NCBI GenBank assembly: GCA_015501585.1
Contig: JADNRY010000167.1
Coordinates: forward strand, 78,198 to 142,197
Length of the DNA stretch: 64,000 bases
DNA from: Rhodocollybia butyracea
Taxonomy: Eukaryota; Basidiomycota; Agaricomycetes; Agaricales; Omphalotaceae
Direction of reading: 5' to 3'
The stretch's first letter is position 1. The number at the start of each line of letters is the position of its first letter. This document shows, piece after piece, positions 12,029-21,640 of this stretch. The position numbers and the translations under genes are program-made. The notes beneath the pieces are model-generated. The model had not been told where the DNA came from. It did no database searches and saw only the letters and a list, made by a program, of their open reading frames with translations.

Positions 12029-15000
12029 CCCCCCCTACTCCGTACGATCCCCAGAAGTGATACCAATTTTGAGTGAGTAGGGCCGTTCAGTGCCTTCGTA
12101 AACAGGTCCGCCACGTTCTCCCCAGATCTAATGCGGGTCACCGTTACCTCGCCACTTGCTACCTTCTCCCGCACATAGTGGTGTCGCATTTCGATGTGTT
12201 TAACCAGTGCATGTCGGTTAGGGTTTTCCGTCAGGCAGACTGACCCAAAGTTGTCGCCCCGCATATTAATCGGGCCCTCCTGCCCCAGATCTACCTCAGA
12301 TAGGAATGACTTCAACCAGATCGCCTGCTGTGTAGCGCGGGACAGTGCAATGTACTCTGCTTCGGTGGTCGATAGGGCCACTGTCGCCTGCCGCTTCGAG
12401 CTCCAGGATACCGGTCCACCCGCCATGAAGAAGACGTACCCAGAGGTTGATCTCAACGTGTCCTTGCATCCTCCATGGTCGGAATCGACGAACCCGTGCG
12501 GTTTTAGTCCTTTACCCGGCTCATCCATAGATTCTGAGTCGGGACATTCATAAACAATATCGTAGTCCAGGGTGTTTGCTATGTAGCCCGCCAGCCATAC
12601 AACGCACTCCCAGTGTTGGCGTCCGGGGTTTAGCTGGTACCGTGCAAGTAGCCCTGCTGCGTATGCCATATCGGGTCGTGTACATACCTGACCCCACATA
12701 CTAGACCCGACGAAGGCTCGATATGGTTTGTCTTCCATGAATATCTGTTCCTCCTCTGGTAGTGGGTTCGGAGCTTCTGTCAGGTGGACATTTGGCGGTA
12801 ATGGTGTATTTCGTCGTCGTACGTCCTGGAGTCCAAAGTGGGCAAGCATACGTTCGAAGTACCTCCTCTGTGAAAGTGTGATCGCCTTGGTGACTGGATT
12901 TTGCCTGATAGTCATCCCTAGTAGTACTTCCGTTGTCACCTCGTTTGCCTCCCATCGACTACCCAAATCCCTGACTGCTTTATCACGTCCCTCCTTGGTT
13001 GACGATCCTCCGCATACGTCGTCCCCGTAAGTGCTGGTTATCGTGTACTCATCGCCGTCCCGTCGGAATCGTATGCAGGGATCTGCCCGTGAGGTTGTAT
13101 ATCCATCATCCTTATATCCCTCTGCCAGTGTTGACTGCCAGTCGTGACTTCCCTGCATCGTGCCGTATATAGACTTCTTCAGTTTACAAACGAGGTGCTC
13201 CGTCCCGGGTTTGACGAACCCCTCTGGTTGCTTCATGTATACATCATGGGTGATTGGGCTGTTGAGGAATGCGGCAGTGAAGTCCACCTGGAATATCGAT
13301 AGTTTCAGGACCGCTATAATTGCCAGTACCAACCTGACAGACTCCATGCGTGCCACACCGCCGTATGTCTTGTCATAGTCCTGACCCTGTATTTGTGTGT
13401 AGCCCTGAGCAACGTACCGCGCTTTCCGCTTCAACAAGTTGCCATTTGCGTCAAATTTTATTGCGTATGTCCACCTTCCACCAGTCAGATTTGCGTTTGG
13501 CGGTAGCGGTACGAGCTCCCAGCAATCCTTCTCTATTAGGGTCCTATACTCTTTCTCCATCGGTTCTCTCCATAGGTCTGGCCGTTTCATGGCCTGTTTA
13601 TACGATGACGGTATCCAGAGATCACCCGATGTCGCCGCGAAGGAATATGGACTTTTGGCGATAAGTGTCAAGGGTCGTTCTTCCACTACTGCTGCTGCGG
13701 TCCAGGCCTCCCCTTCTTCTCTCGCCTTCTCCTCTCGCTCCTCATATTCCTCACTCTCGATGAGTCTGCGCGACGGGATATGTCCGCGTGCGCTGCGGCG
13801 GGTTGGTTCAGGCGGTTGGACTGGGTTCTGCGGCGGTTCAGGGATGTTATCTGCAGGTTCAGGGTCAACAGTCGGCTGTGGCGCATTTGTCACTAGTCTG
13901 TCCCCGGGTATTGGGTCAACGTTAGGCTCGGGTGCAGGGTCAGGTAGATCCGGCTGTTTATTAATTTCGTTATCCCCTAGTTCCACCTGATCTTCTTCAC
14001 CCTGCACCGTTGGCTCCCGAGTATGATGCGGCACCCCTTCCTCAAATACCATGTCATGAGATTCCTCGATAGTTTTTGTTTCTGGGACCCAGATTCTGTA
14101 GCCGCGTCTCCCAAGGTATCCCAGCAGTTTTCCTTTCACCGCTTGCCTTCCGAGCTTCCCGTCGGTTCTTCTTCGTGGTAGTGTCGCCCAACAATCACAC
14201 CCAAATGGCCGCAGGTGAGATATATCCTGCCTTTTGCTTGTCCATTGCTCAACGGGTACTAGGTCTGGGTATCGCGCTGACGGCACAAAATTGTCCACGT
14301 AGATGAAGGTCGCTGACGCCTCGCCCCAGAATGAGTATGGGAAACCGGAGTCCTCGAGTAAGGTGCGTGTTCCCTCCATAACCGTCCTGAATGCTCTCTC
14401 AGCCACCCCGTTTGCAGCTGATGAGTCGTGGGGTACTTTCTCAATAAGTATCCCATTTTCTGCGCAATACTCGTCTACGGCCCCGTTATTCAACTCTCCG
14501 CCGCCGTCAATCCGTATTATTCTCAATTTCTTCCCCGTCTGCTTCTCTGCCATTGTGCGGTACTCGTGTAGACATTTCACCCCCGTCTCTTTGCGCTTAT
14601 TGTTCAGGTAGAACGGCACTCGGAAGGAGGACTTTCCATCGGTGCAGAGTAAGAGGTAGCTACACCCTCCGCGTGTCTGCGTTCTCGCAGGTCCGAATAG
14701 GTCTATGTGGACACGCTCGAGTACTTCACTCTCGTGCGTGAGTACCTCGTCGAATGGCTGTCGCTTTGCCTTCCCATATAGGCAGTCCTCACACATGCCT
14801 GCTACCTCGCTTTTGGTGATATTTAGCCCATCAACGAGGTTTCGGTTGGCCATACGTAGTATCCGTCGTATTGCCACGTGCCCTAGTCTCCTGTGCCATG
14901 TGAGTATATTGGTTGGTCTATCTCTTGTGCGCGAGTAATTGACGTTCGTTTTCCCTGTCTCTAGTATCTCCACCTCATACATCTTTGCCTTGCCATGACC

Positions 15001-16485
15001 ATGTATCACCACCTCCCCTTTAGGCGACTTCACGATCATTGCTCCGTCTCCCCAGGTTCCTCTCATTCCTTTACGGTCGAGTGTCGACAGCGATATGAGG
15101 TTGTGTGCGAACGATGGTGTATGCTTTACCCCCTGGAGTTTTACGGTTCTTTCGTCTCCGTCTACACGCGTGACGAACTGTACTGTCCCTACTCCGAGTA
15201 TTCGGAATTTCCCCGCGTCGCCTGATATGGCGCTATTGCCTCCTTGACCTTGTACCTCGGTATATTCAATAAAATCTGATTTATGCACCCAGCAGTGCTC
15301 TGATGCTCCTGAGTCAAGAAAAGTCTTTGTTGCGTGAGCGAGAGGTGAGTATAGGGACGTCGTTCCCTTGCATATGGTACAATCTTTGGGGTCAACAGTT
15401 GCATAGCTAAGTACGTCTTTATCTACATCCTGACTTTCCTCCTTTCGCTGACCTGTAGCTTTCAGAACGGGATGATTCGGCCTAGCCTCAGTGTCAGCGA
15501 TTGGATTCAGCTCTTGGATGGATGTGGACGTACTCGAGGGGTCCGTTGCGTTCACCGACAGGACATAGGTTGCCATGGGAGTGCTAGCGTCAGGTTTAGT
15601 GTCCTCTGTCGTGACGGCTTTCGCACTTGGTTCCGTTTTTCCTTTGTTCATTTGTCCCTGTTTAGGTCCTTGACCCTCCATGCCGCCGCCCTTCGCCCAA
15701 CATTTCCTAGCCATGTGGCCTGGCTTGCCGCAGTTGTGGCAGGTGAACGCTGGTCTGTCTCCAGTGCGCTGTTGGTGCTGGTACGGGCCCTGAGTACGAG
15801 TGGCCATGAGGGCTTTGGCTTTCTTGGTCTCTCGTTCCTCCTCCAATCTATCCTCTTCCTTCTGGAGCCAGAGGGTACGAAGGTAGGTGAACGCGTCGGC
15901 GCTTGACGTCCCTGAGACGGTGCGAACATCTCGTTTCCAGTCGCTGGGCATGGACGAGATGAGGATGAGGCGGAACTGCGCGTCGGGGATGCTTCCTCCA
16001 AGGTCGTGTACCTTCTTCAGGAGGTTTCGCATTTTCTTTTCGTGATCCTCCATGGTCTGTTCGGACGGGTCGAATCTCTGAGCTCGGAGCGCCGTATCAG
16101 CAAGGTGAATACGTTGCTCGTCTTTCTTTTCAAATTGTTTAATGAGGTTTTTCCAAATTTCGGATGCTCTCTTCGTCTCGTTGATTCCCAGTCCTGTAGG
16201 GTCGACCACGTTTGATACGATGGCTCCGGCGACGAGCCTGTCACGGGCTTCCCACTCCTCATATTGTGGGACCGGACTGAACAGTGGTGTCTGCTGTGGT
16301 ACGTAGATTGGGCCGGGGTAGCTAGCCGTAGGGGTCGGTCTAGCAATTGTCCCGTCGAGATAGCCTGCCAAGCCTTTCGATTGAATCGCGAACAAGATTT
16401 CCCTTTTAAAAGGTCTCCAATTTTCTTCGCCAACGAGCTGTTTCTCGTCTGGGAGTCTCGGTATGTTCAGTAGATTTCCTGACAT
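11977..16485 (-). CDS. Gag-Pol polyprotein of Ty1/copia element
   Basis: 1502 aa. Domain order is copia-type: Gag (1-245), zinc knuckle CX2CX4HX4C (C249, C252, H257, C262), aspartic protease with DSG at 391-393, integrase zinc site H531/H536/C565/C568, integrase core D594, D660, E696 (DLFGP, IRIDGGGE, NGVAER), an acidic proline-rich spacer (about 840-900), reverse transcriptase (VDFTAAFLNSP near 1067; YGDD at 1153-1156 where most copia elements have YVDD), and RNase H (DSDHGGCKDTLRSTSGY from about 1334; TTEAEY). No stop or frameshift. The first methionine follows the primer site and 5' LTR on the minus strand. The last ~17 codons lie in the 3' LTR. Gag and Pol are in a single frame, so expression of excess Gag must use another route than frameshifting. 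Confidence 0.95.
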   Translation of the reverse strand: MSGNLLNIPRLPDEKQLVGEENWRPFKREILFAIQSKGLAGYLDGTIARPTPTASYPGPIYVPQQTPLFSPVPQYEEWEARDRLVAGAIVSNVVDPTGLGINETKRASEIWKNLIKQFEKKDEQRIHLADTALRAQRFDPSEQTMEDHEKKMRNLLKKVHDLGGSIPDAQFRLILISSMPSDWKRDVRTVSGTSSADAFTYLRTLWLQKEEDRLEEERETKKAKALMATRTQGPYQHQQRTGDRPAFTCHNCGKPGHMARKCWAKGGGMEGQGPKQGQMNKGKTEPSAKAVTTEDTKPDASTPMATYVLSVNATDPSSTSTSIQELNPIADTEARPNHPVLKATGQRKEESQDVDKDVLSYATVDPKDCTICKGTTSLYSPLAHATKTFLDSGASEHCWVHKSDFIEYTEVQGQGGNSAISGDAGKFRILGVGTVQFVTRVDGDERTVKLQGVKHTPSFAHNLISLSTLDRKGMRGTWGDGAMIVKSPKGEVVIHGHGKAKMYEVEILETGKTNVNYSRTRDRPTNILTWHRRLGHVAIRRILRMANRNLVDGLNITKSEVAGMCEDCLYGKAKRQPFDEVLTHESEVLERVHIDLFGPARTQTRGGCSYLLLCTDGKSSFRVPFYLNNKRKETGVKCLHEYRTMAEKQTGKKLRIIRIDGGGELNNGAVDEYCAENGILIEKVPHDSSAANGVAERAFRTVMEGTRTLLEDSGFPYSFWGEASATFIYVDNFVPSARYPDLVPVEQWTSKRQDISHLRPFGCDCWATLPRRRTDGKLGRQAVKGKLLGYLGRRGYRIWVPETKTIEESHDMVFEEGVPHHTREPTVQGEEDQVELGDNEINKQPDLPDPAPEPNVDPIPGDRLVTNAPQPTVDPEPADNIPEPPQNPVQPPEPTRRSARGHIPSRRLIESEEYEEREEKAREEGEAWTAAAVVEERPLTLIAKSPYSFAATSGDLWIPSSYKQAMKRPDLWREPMEKEYRTLIEKDCWELVPLPPNANLTGGRWTYAIKFDANGNLLKRKARYVAQGYTQIQGQDYDKTYGGVARMESVRLVLAIIAVLKLSIFQVDFTAAFLNSPITHDVYMKQPEGFVKPGTEHLVCKLKKSIYGTMQGSHDWQSTLAEGYKDDGYTTSRADPCIRFRRDGDEYTITSTYGDDVCGGSSTKEGRDKAVRDLGSRWEANEVTTEVLLGMTIRQNPVTKAITLSQRRYFERMLAHFGLQDVRRRNTPLPPNVHLTEAPNPLPEEEQIFMEDKPYRAFVGSSMWGQVCTRPDMAYAAGLLARYQLNPGRQHWECVVWLAGYIANTLDYDIVYECPDSESMDEPGKGLKPHGFVDSDHGGCKDTLRSTSGYVFFMAGGPVSWSSKRQATVALSTTEAEYIALSRATQQAIWLKSFLSEVDLGQEGPINMRGDNFGSVCLTENPNRHALVKHIEMRHHYVREKVASGEVTVTRIRSGENVADLFTKALNGPTHSKLVSLLGIVRSRGGVGVHSVHTYQDSYMQL
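12029..12041 (-). promoter_or_regulatory. Polypurine tract
   Basis: On the minus strand the sequence just before the 3' LTR reads ggagtaggggggg. A purine-rich run abutting the LTR is the expected plus-strand priming site. Here it is also coding, because the polyprotein frame runs through it. Confidence 0.8.
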
Positions 16486-16533
16486 TTTTGTGGCGGGTAA
16501 TATACTTTCGATAATGTATTTTTCTCGATATTT

Positions 16534-16561
16534 GCTTGGTTAGAGCGCGAGTCTCATAATC
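16534..16561 (-). promoter_or_regulatory. Primer-binding site, complementary to a tRNA-Met 5' half
   Basis: Directly next to the 5' LTR. The plus strand here reads as the 5' half of an elongator-type tRNA-Met: D-loop part gcttggttagagc, then the anticodon stem-loop with ctCATaa, stopping just inside the 3' side of the anticodon stem. The element RNA is therefore complementary to an internal tRNA segment, as in copia and Ty5, which use a cleaved half-tRNA as primer. Confidence 0.75.
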
Positions 16562-16841
16562 TGTTAAGGTAAGATCAAACTCAGTTGTGTAGAAAGCAAC
16601 TATATTATATACCTGTTAAGGTAAGATCAAACTGTACGTATGTCAGTAAGTAGAAGAATAAATATAAGGAAACGATCTCACCTCAGTTGTGTAGAAAGCA
16701 ACTGAGGGAGTCGTATACGCCGTCTCTACGTGACCTAAATACCAGCTGTATAGTATAAAGTAAGCACGGCGTATACGGAATAGGTATGGTCAAAGCTGCA
16801 TATATGAGTCCTGATACGTATGTACGGAGTGTACTCCAACA
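16562..16841 (-). repeat. 5' LTR of the copia element
   Basis: 280 bp, identical by eye to 11749-12028. It should carry the promoter for the minus-strand element. Followed outward by target duplication CAACG. Confidence 0.95.
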
Positions 16842-16850
16842 CAACGCACT

Positions 16851-17343
16851 TTTAATAATTATTGACTTGTTACAACAAGTCCAGAGATTTTACAATTATT
16901 TATTGTTAGTAACAATAGATATCAATGACAGGTGGCACATAATTAAATGTCAATCAAAGATTCTCATGTGCATATGGCAGAGTGGTTCTTTTGCTGCCAC
17001 GATGTGATTCTGGGTGTTGATCGGGAGGCTAATGGTTCAATCCCGCCTGGTAATGTTTTATTATTTCTCCGTTTTATTAAAAATAGGTTAGGGTTAGGGT
17101 TTGGCGCCGCCGCAGGCGAAATTTAGCGGTCAGGGTTAGGGTTAGGTGCCGCCGAAGGCGGCTCGCGCGAAGCGCGAAAGTTAGGGGTTAGGGGTTAGGG
17201 ATATTTTGATAGCGTAAACGAGGCAGGCCCGAAGTTTACGCGCCTGCGGGATTACAATAGAATACTTATTACACGGTCTTGTTATAACAATAAATAATCA
17301 TACAATCTTAGTTACTTATAATAACAAGTAGATAATTATTAAA
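16851..17343. other. Insert with inverted ends, TTAGGG-like repeats and GC hairpins
   Basis: About 493 bp inserted in the methyltransferase relic. Both ends are AT-rich and form an imperfect ~70-bp inverted repeat (tttaataattat..acttgtta). The centre holds a tRNA-like stretch (16975-17050: tggcagagtgg as A box, ggttcaatccc as B box), four or more ggttagggtt-type repeats, and GC-rich hairpins (gccgccgaaggcggc, gcgcgaagcgcg, gtaaac..gtttac). No clear target duplication, and about 60 bp of the relic are missing at the site. AT-rich sequence plus GC hairpin clusters resembles fungal mitochondrial intergenic DNA, so a nuclear mitochondrial insert is my leading guess. A TIR transposon is the alternative. 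Confidence 0.5.
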
Positions 17344-18252
17344 TCTGTGTCCTGAGCTCCTTGGCCCTCACAATGAATATCTATGAATCCTTTTTTTGCC
17401 AAGAGCTTGGGAAGATATGCCCCCAAGTCCCTGACACATCCTTTTGAGATGTGGAGTGACTTGATTAAAGATACAAGCCTTTTGGAGTTTGGCCCCACCC
17501 CAAAGCCATAGCCTTTTCTACAAGCTCAATCCATGCTCCCGGTTTGAGCGCATCATAAAGCTGATCAAGGGCCATGTTCCAACGAGAGTCATTCATTGCA
17601 GCAACCAGGAGGCATTGGTGTACGTAGGAGAAGCTGTTCTGCCATTCCTGTGGCAAATCAGAAGTTACGGAGCGGACAGAAAAGTGGATGTTCGATGCAT
17701 ATTTATACGTCAATGCATTCGATATTGAGCAGCACATTGTTTTGGGCATAGAAAGCAAAGAATTCTTGCGCCCATATGCCTTCAATGCAAAATCAGTAAC
17801 TGAGGTTGGCAAAGTAAGCTGTGACCCACCGGTGCCAGCACCACTTTCAAGGACCCGATCATTTGAGTGAAGGGTTATTGGGGCTAATGCAAGTTTATCT
17901 CCAAAAGCCTTTGTAAGGATGGAGGTTCAATCTTGTCAGTGTTAGAATAAGTGCACTATACAGCTCTGCCATGTAACCGGTTACATGGCAGAGCTGTATA
18001 GTGCACTTATTCTAACAGTCAGAAGCAAATTGTGTATGCAATAAGCATATCAGCGCTCAAATATTCAATAGCTATGGTATCATCACCTTTCGGTCTCGAC
18101 ATTGTCAGCAGGTAAAAGACAGTTTGATGAAGCATACTCACGCTCTACTGTTTGTTCCATCATATAGCCGTCTCCAGAATTCAACTCCTTGTTTTAATAC
18201 TCCTTCGATCTTGGCAGTCTGTTGCACTACTTTCATGCTTTGAATGCAAACA
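17344..18252 (-). pseudogene. 5' and middle part of the methyltransferase relic
   Basis: Minus-strand match to exons 1-3 of the gene at 18879-19933: start region (MFAFK-like near 18252), then NIHFSVRSVT, DLPQEWQNSFSYVHQ, NDSRWN, LKPGAWIELVE, and KGFIDIHCEG. It contains frameshifts (for example around GLGYGVGPNSKR), a 78-bp palindrome insert at 17940-18017, and loss of the segment following IHCEG. It joins 11591-11748 to make one dead gene. Confidence 0.8.
17940..18017. mobile_element. 78-bp perfect palindrome with 5-bp target duplication
   Basis: TGTTAGAAT...ATTCTAACA: the two 39-nt halves are exact reverse complements with no spacer, centred on aaccggtt at 17978/17979. It is flanked by GTCAG at 17935-17939 and 18018-18022. 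The intact paralogue lacks it at the matching position (tttcagaagtg), so it is an insertion. The TG..CA ends and the 5-bp duplication are LTR/integrase-like hallmarks. Confidence 0.8.
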
Positions 18253-18878
18253 TGATGGTTATTTGTGTTGCATCTTTTGATCAGAAGCAGGGTGCTTCTC
18301 CCGAGCTCTTGGTACAGGATGTTGTGGATTAAGTGATCTGGTTACACTTGTGCACTCGGTTGTTAGACTTTTTGTACAATTATCTGGGTATCCCCCAGGA
18401 CCTGTACAGTATTTATACTACTTACAATACCTTCTAGAATATTCTACATAGTACTGGTAAGTAAGCTGAGCCAGTACTGAGTAATACTAAAGAAATTACT
18501 AGAATGTTCCAGTACAGACTCAAATCTACAACACAGGAGCGTAACATCGGTGAATTTGACTTATATACATATATTGCAGATGAGTTAAAGCTCTGGAAAT
18601 CCAGGGACAGGCTGTACTTACTGCATGTAGCTACTGCGGTACCGCTGTGGGTTTGTAGAGAAGGAGGCTTGCTGAGTCACAAGATCGTGTGGGTGATGTG
18701 AGACCTGAGAGCAAGTTATCTTATAATAACTTAGATAGCCCTGACTTCATCGGTATAGCTCAACGGCCAGTGCGATGAGTACCGTGTGACCTGTATCATG
18801 ATCTATTGAGCATTTGAAGACTATCTATCACAGTGAGTACCACTCTGAGAACAAGTAGAACGACTGACTGAGTCCTAA
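18253..18878. other. Intergenic, no gene seen
   Basis: Between the methyltransferase relic and the 3' end of the intact copy. It has several partly inverted agtactgg/tactacttac motifs and a weak tRNA A-box-like stretch (tatagctcaacggcc at about 18756). A 65-codon open frame (18504-18701) resembles nothing I know. I see no supported feature. Confidence 0.35.
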
Positions 18879-19933
18879 TTAAATTGGCTTTCTTGCTACT
18901 ATTGCATAGTAGGTTGTATAAGCCTTATCCGATTCGTTCCATTCTTTTAGGCACCCCTCGAGAAGCTTGTCAAATTCCTCCTCACTTCCGACAATCCCAA
19001 ACCCTCCCCCAGTCAACACTGGAGTCTTCACCCCCATCCACAAGTCATGCCACTGCTTCGAACGGTTCAACCCATCATTGTCCACCGACTCGCGTATGGG
19101 AATATCTCGGCCCTCACAATGAATATCTGTGAATCCTTTTCTCGCCAAGAGCTTCGGAAGATATACTTCCAAGTCTGTGATAATTCCTTTTGAGGTGTGG
19201 AGCGACGTGATTAAAGATGCAAGCCTTTTGGAGTTTGGCCCCACCCCATAGCCAAGGCCTTTTGCCTCAACTTCCACTAGCTCAATCCATGCACCCGGTT
19301 TAAGCACGTCATGAAGCTGGTCAATGGCTATATTCCAACGAGAGTCATTCAGTGCACCAACCAGGAGGCGTTGGTGAATATAGGAGAAGCTATTTTTCCA
19401 TTCCTGGGGTAAATCAGTAACGGAGTGGATAGAAAAGTGGATGTTTGATGGATATTCGCGAGGAAACTGCTTGTCAGATATGTCGATGCATTCGATATTG
19501 AGCAGCACGTTGTTCTGGGAGTGGAAAGCAGAAAACTCTTGAGCCCATATGCCTACAATGTGAAGTTTGTAAACGAAGTTGGGCGAAGTAAGCTGCGACC
19601 TACCGGTGCCAGCACCACTTTCGAGGACCAGATCATGCGAATGGAGGGTTATCGGTGCTAATGCAAGTTCATCTCCAAAGGCCTTTTTGAGGATACAATG
19701 CTGGAGGTTTAATCTTTTCAGAAGTGAATAGTAAGTATATCTAGTTAGTATATCAATATTCAATAGCTATAATATCACCTTTCTGTCTCGGCGTTGTCAG
19801 CAGGAAGAAGATAGTTTGATGAAACATATTCTCGTTTTACGGTTTGTTCCATCATGCGTGGCTCGACGCTTTCCTGAATCGAACACTTGTTTAATACTTT
19901 TTCAGGCTCGTCACACGGTTTGAATGCAAACAT
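18879..19933 (-). CDS. SAM-dependent methyltransferase, LaeA/TAM-like
   Basis: 312 aa. Exons on the minus strand: 19933-19779, 19713-19604, 19552-18879. Intron 2 (19553-19603, 51 nt) is in frame without a stop, so a naive reading frame would keep it; removing it joins the SAM-binding motif ESGAGTG to IWAQEF as in the family. Also seen: the acidic region ending motif II (IECIDIS), DLPQEWKNSFSYIHQRLL, and a post-motif LKPGAWIELVE typical of secondary-metabolism-associated class I methyltransferases. Start at 19933 gives MFAFKPCDE and an upstream YLLPADNAETERLNLQH segment, characteristic of basidiomycete relatives. Probably nuclear or cytosolic. Substrate unknown. A dead paralogue lies just downstream (17344-18252 and 11591-11748). 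Confidence 0.8.
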
Positions 19934-20144
19934 GACGATGGGCTAGAGATATTTTCAGTCTCGTCTCACGGTTTGAATGCAAACACGATGATAGGCTAGC
20001 GGTACTGGGCAGCATGTTAAGATTAGGTGCTTCTTCCGAGCTCGTTCATGATCTGATATCATGTCCCTGTGCCGAGGAGGCGGCACCAAAAGATGGATCC
20101 CATAGTGTGTTAATGTATTCCCGAACTGAGGCGAACTCTGCGCA

Positions 20145-21420
20145 AATGGCCATGAAAGTCTTGCACGATCCTGTTTAAGGTGGTTCGAGCGGGCTGCACG
20201 AGGAAGAGCAAGCTCAGCACTGGAAAAGATGGCCGGAAAAGCAAGAACACGTATGGTCTCCAAGAGTGAACTGAGCAAAAGTATCAACGAGACATCTAGA
20301 TTCTAGAAAGCAAAAGGCGCTGGGTGAGTAAACACGTCACGCGGGCGTCAAAATGCTTGACCATACGAGCATTTGGTTACCAACTTGTCTGCCCTTTTGG
20401 CTTATTTGGATACACAATAACTTCCTCTATATTCGCTTATCTCGTTCAGTTGAACACTCGAACTAGTAATCACAAGATGGTTCACGTCGTTTTTCGCAGA
20501 TTTGGTTTGCAAAAAGTGTTGATGCACAAGTATCGATTTGGACGCTCTTTCGTGTTGAGTTACCTGCACAGATCCCTCCCTTCCAGTCTCATCATCTCTC
20601 TCCTCTGCGATTCCATTCCTTATCTAAAGCCTTATTCGCCACAAATTCTCTCCTATCACTTCCATTCTAACGCTCTCATTGGATTCAGATAATAATATGG
20701 CGCTCTATCTACCATTATCCCGCCTAGCCTCAAAAGTTTTGCTGACAGTCCATCCATTACCAACCTGGGTTCTTGATGCAGCCAGCGCGTTTCACCGAAT
20801 CCCATCCACGAATCCATCACGTCAGAGGAGATAAAAGAAGGAAAATCGAATCGGACTCGTTTCAGAGTTTGGAGTATTCGATTCTTTTAGAACCAATAAA
20901 GGTGTGTATATACCTTTGCTGCTACTCGGAACCATTGCTCAAGGGTACCTAGTTGTCCATTCACGTATCCACTCAACGTATCAACGTAGCCAAATAAACC
21001 CTGTTCCTCTTACATTCGGCACTACAAGCATAACGGGAAGCGGACTTGAATCGTTGGAACGCTGAATGAGCTACACGGTATGTGCACCATCTGCATTTGG
21101 TCGTTTCTCGAACTGGTTCGTCTCGTCGTCTCGTCCGATTACGCTTTGTTTTCGTGATTCTTTCGAATTTCTTCTCCCTCTTCGAATTGTTTGGTTCAGA
21201 TTCACTCGTGTCGCTTACTGACTCTCTTCCTAGTTTCGGAGTAGCGGTACAACAACAGTCGTGTCGTAGAACACCTTCTCACTCAACCCGCCAACACGCT
21301 CTTCCTCGCTTCTGCAGCATTGCATCTGGCCGAGAGCAAGACGCGTCTCCGTCCCTCCTTTATGTCGGTATCACTGGCGGCCTCGACGGCATCCTACATT
21401 TTGACTTGGAGTATTATCGA
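20145..21420. repeat. Dispersed block R2 (of three)
   Basis: About 1.28 kb, colinear with 5740-7140 and 37505-38790 and with the same landmarks in order. Here it runs straight into the duplicated upstream region of the third MFS copy (ggtgcatggaattacag, then the gcactgacccttcat motif). No convincing coding frame. Confidence 0.7.
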
Positions 21421-21640
21421 TGGGATTGGTGCATGGAATTACAGCTTTCATTGTGTAGCTTGCTAGAATTCCAAGCCTATAGATTAGTCCGGGGGTCCTG
21501 CGTAACATGCAAAGTTATTCATGGTATCATTTGAATCACGAGTGCCCGTGCGCACTGACCCTTCATAAAGTTCATTAATCGGTTCGTTAGGTTTGAACCG
21601 TACAATTGCCCCCCACCAGCCCCACCATCCGAGTGTCGAA

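Larger units (their letters stand above)
11749..16841 (-). mobile_element. Ty1/copia LTR retrotransposon, apparently intact
   Basis: 5093 bp, bounded by two 280-bp LTRs (TGTTAAGG...CCAACA on the plus strand) that read as identical, flanked by the 5-bp target duplication CAACG at 11744-11748 and 16842-16846. One uninterrupted 1502-aa polyprotein, a tRNA-type primer site and a polypurine tract are all present. Identical LTRs and an open frame imply recent insertion and possible autonomy. It landed in an already decaying methyltransferase copy. Confidence 0.95.

Noticed and set aside
12194..16215. Plus-strand open frames across the copia element
   Set aside because: All lie opposite the intact minus-strand polyprotein and share no recognisable domain.
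16975..17050. tRNA gene candidate (A and B box-like)
   Set aside because: No acceptor stem or proper T arm forms. Treated as part of the mitochondrial-like or transposon insert.
17080..17205. Telomere or subtelomere (TTAGGG-like repeats)
   Set aside because: Only a few interrupted repeats inside a ~490-bp insert with genes on both sides. This is interstitial, not a chromosome end.
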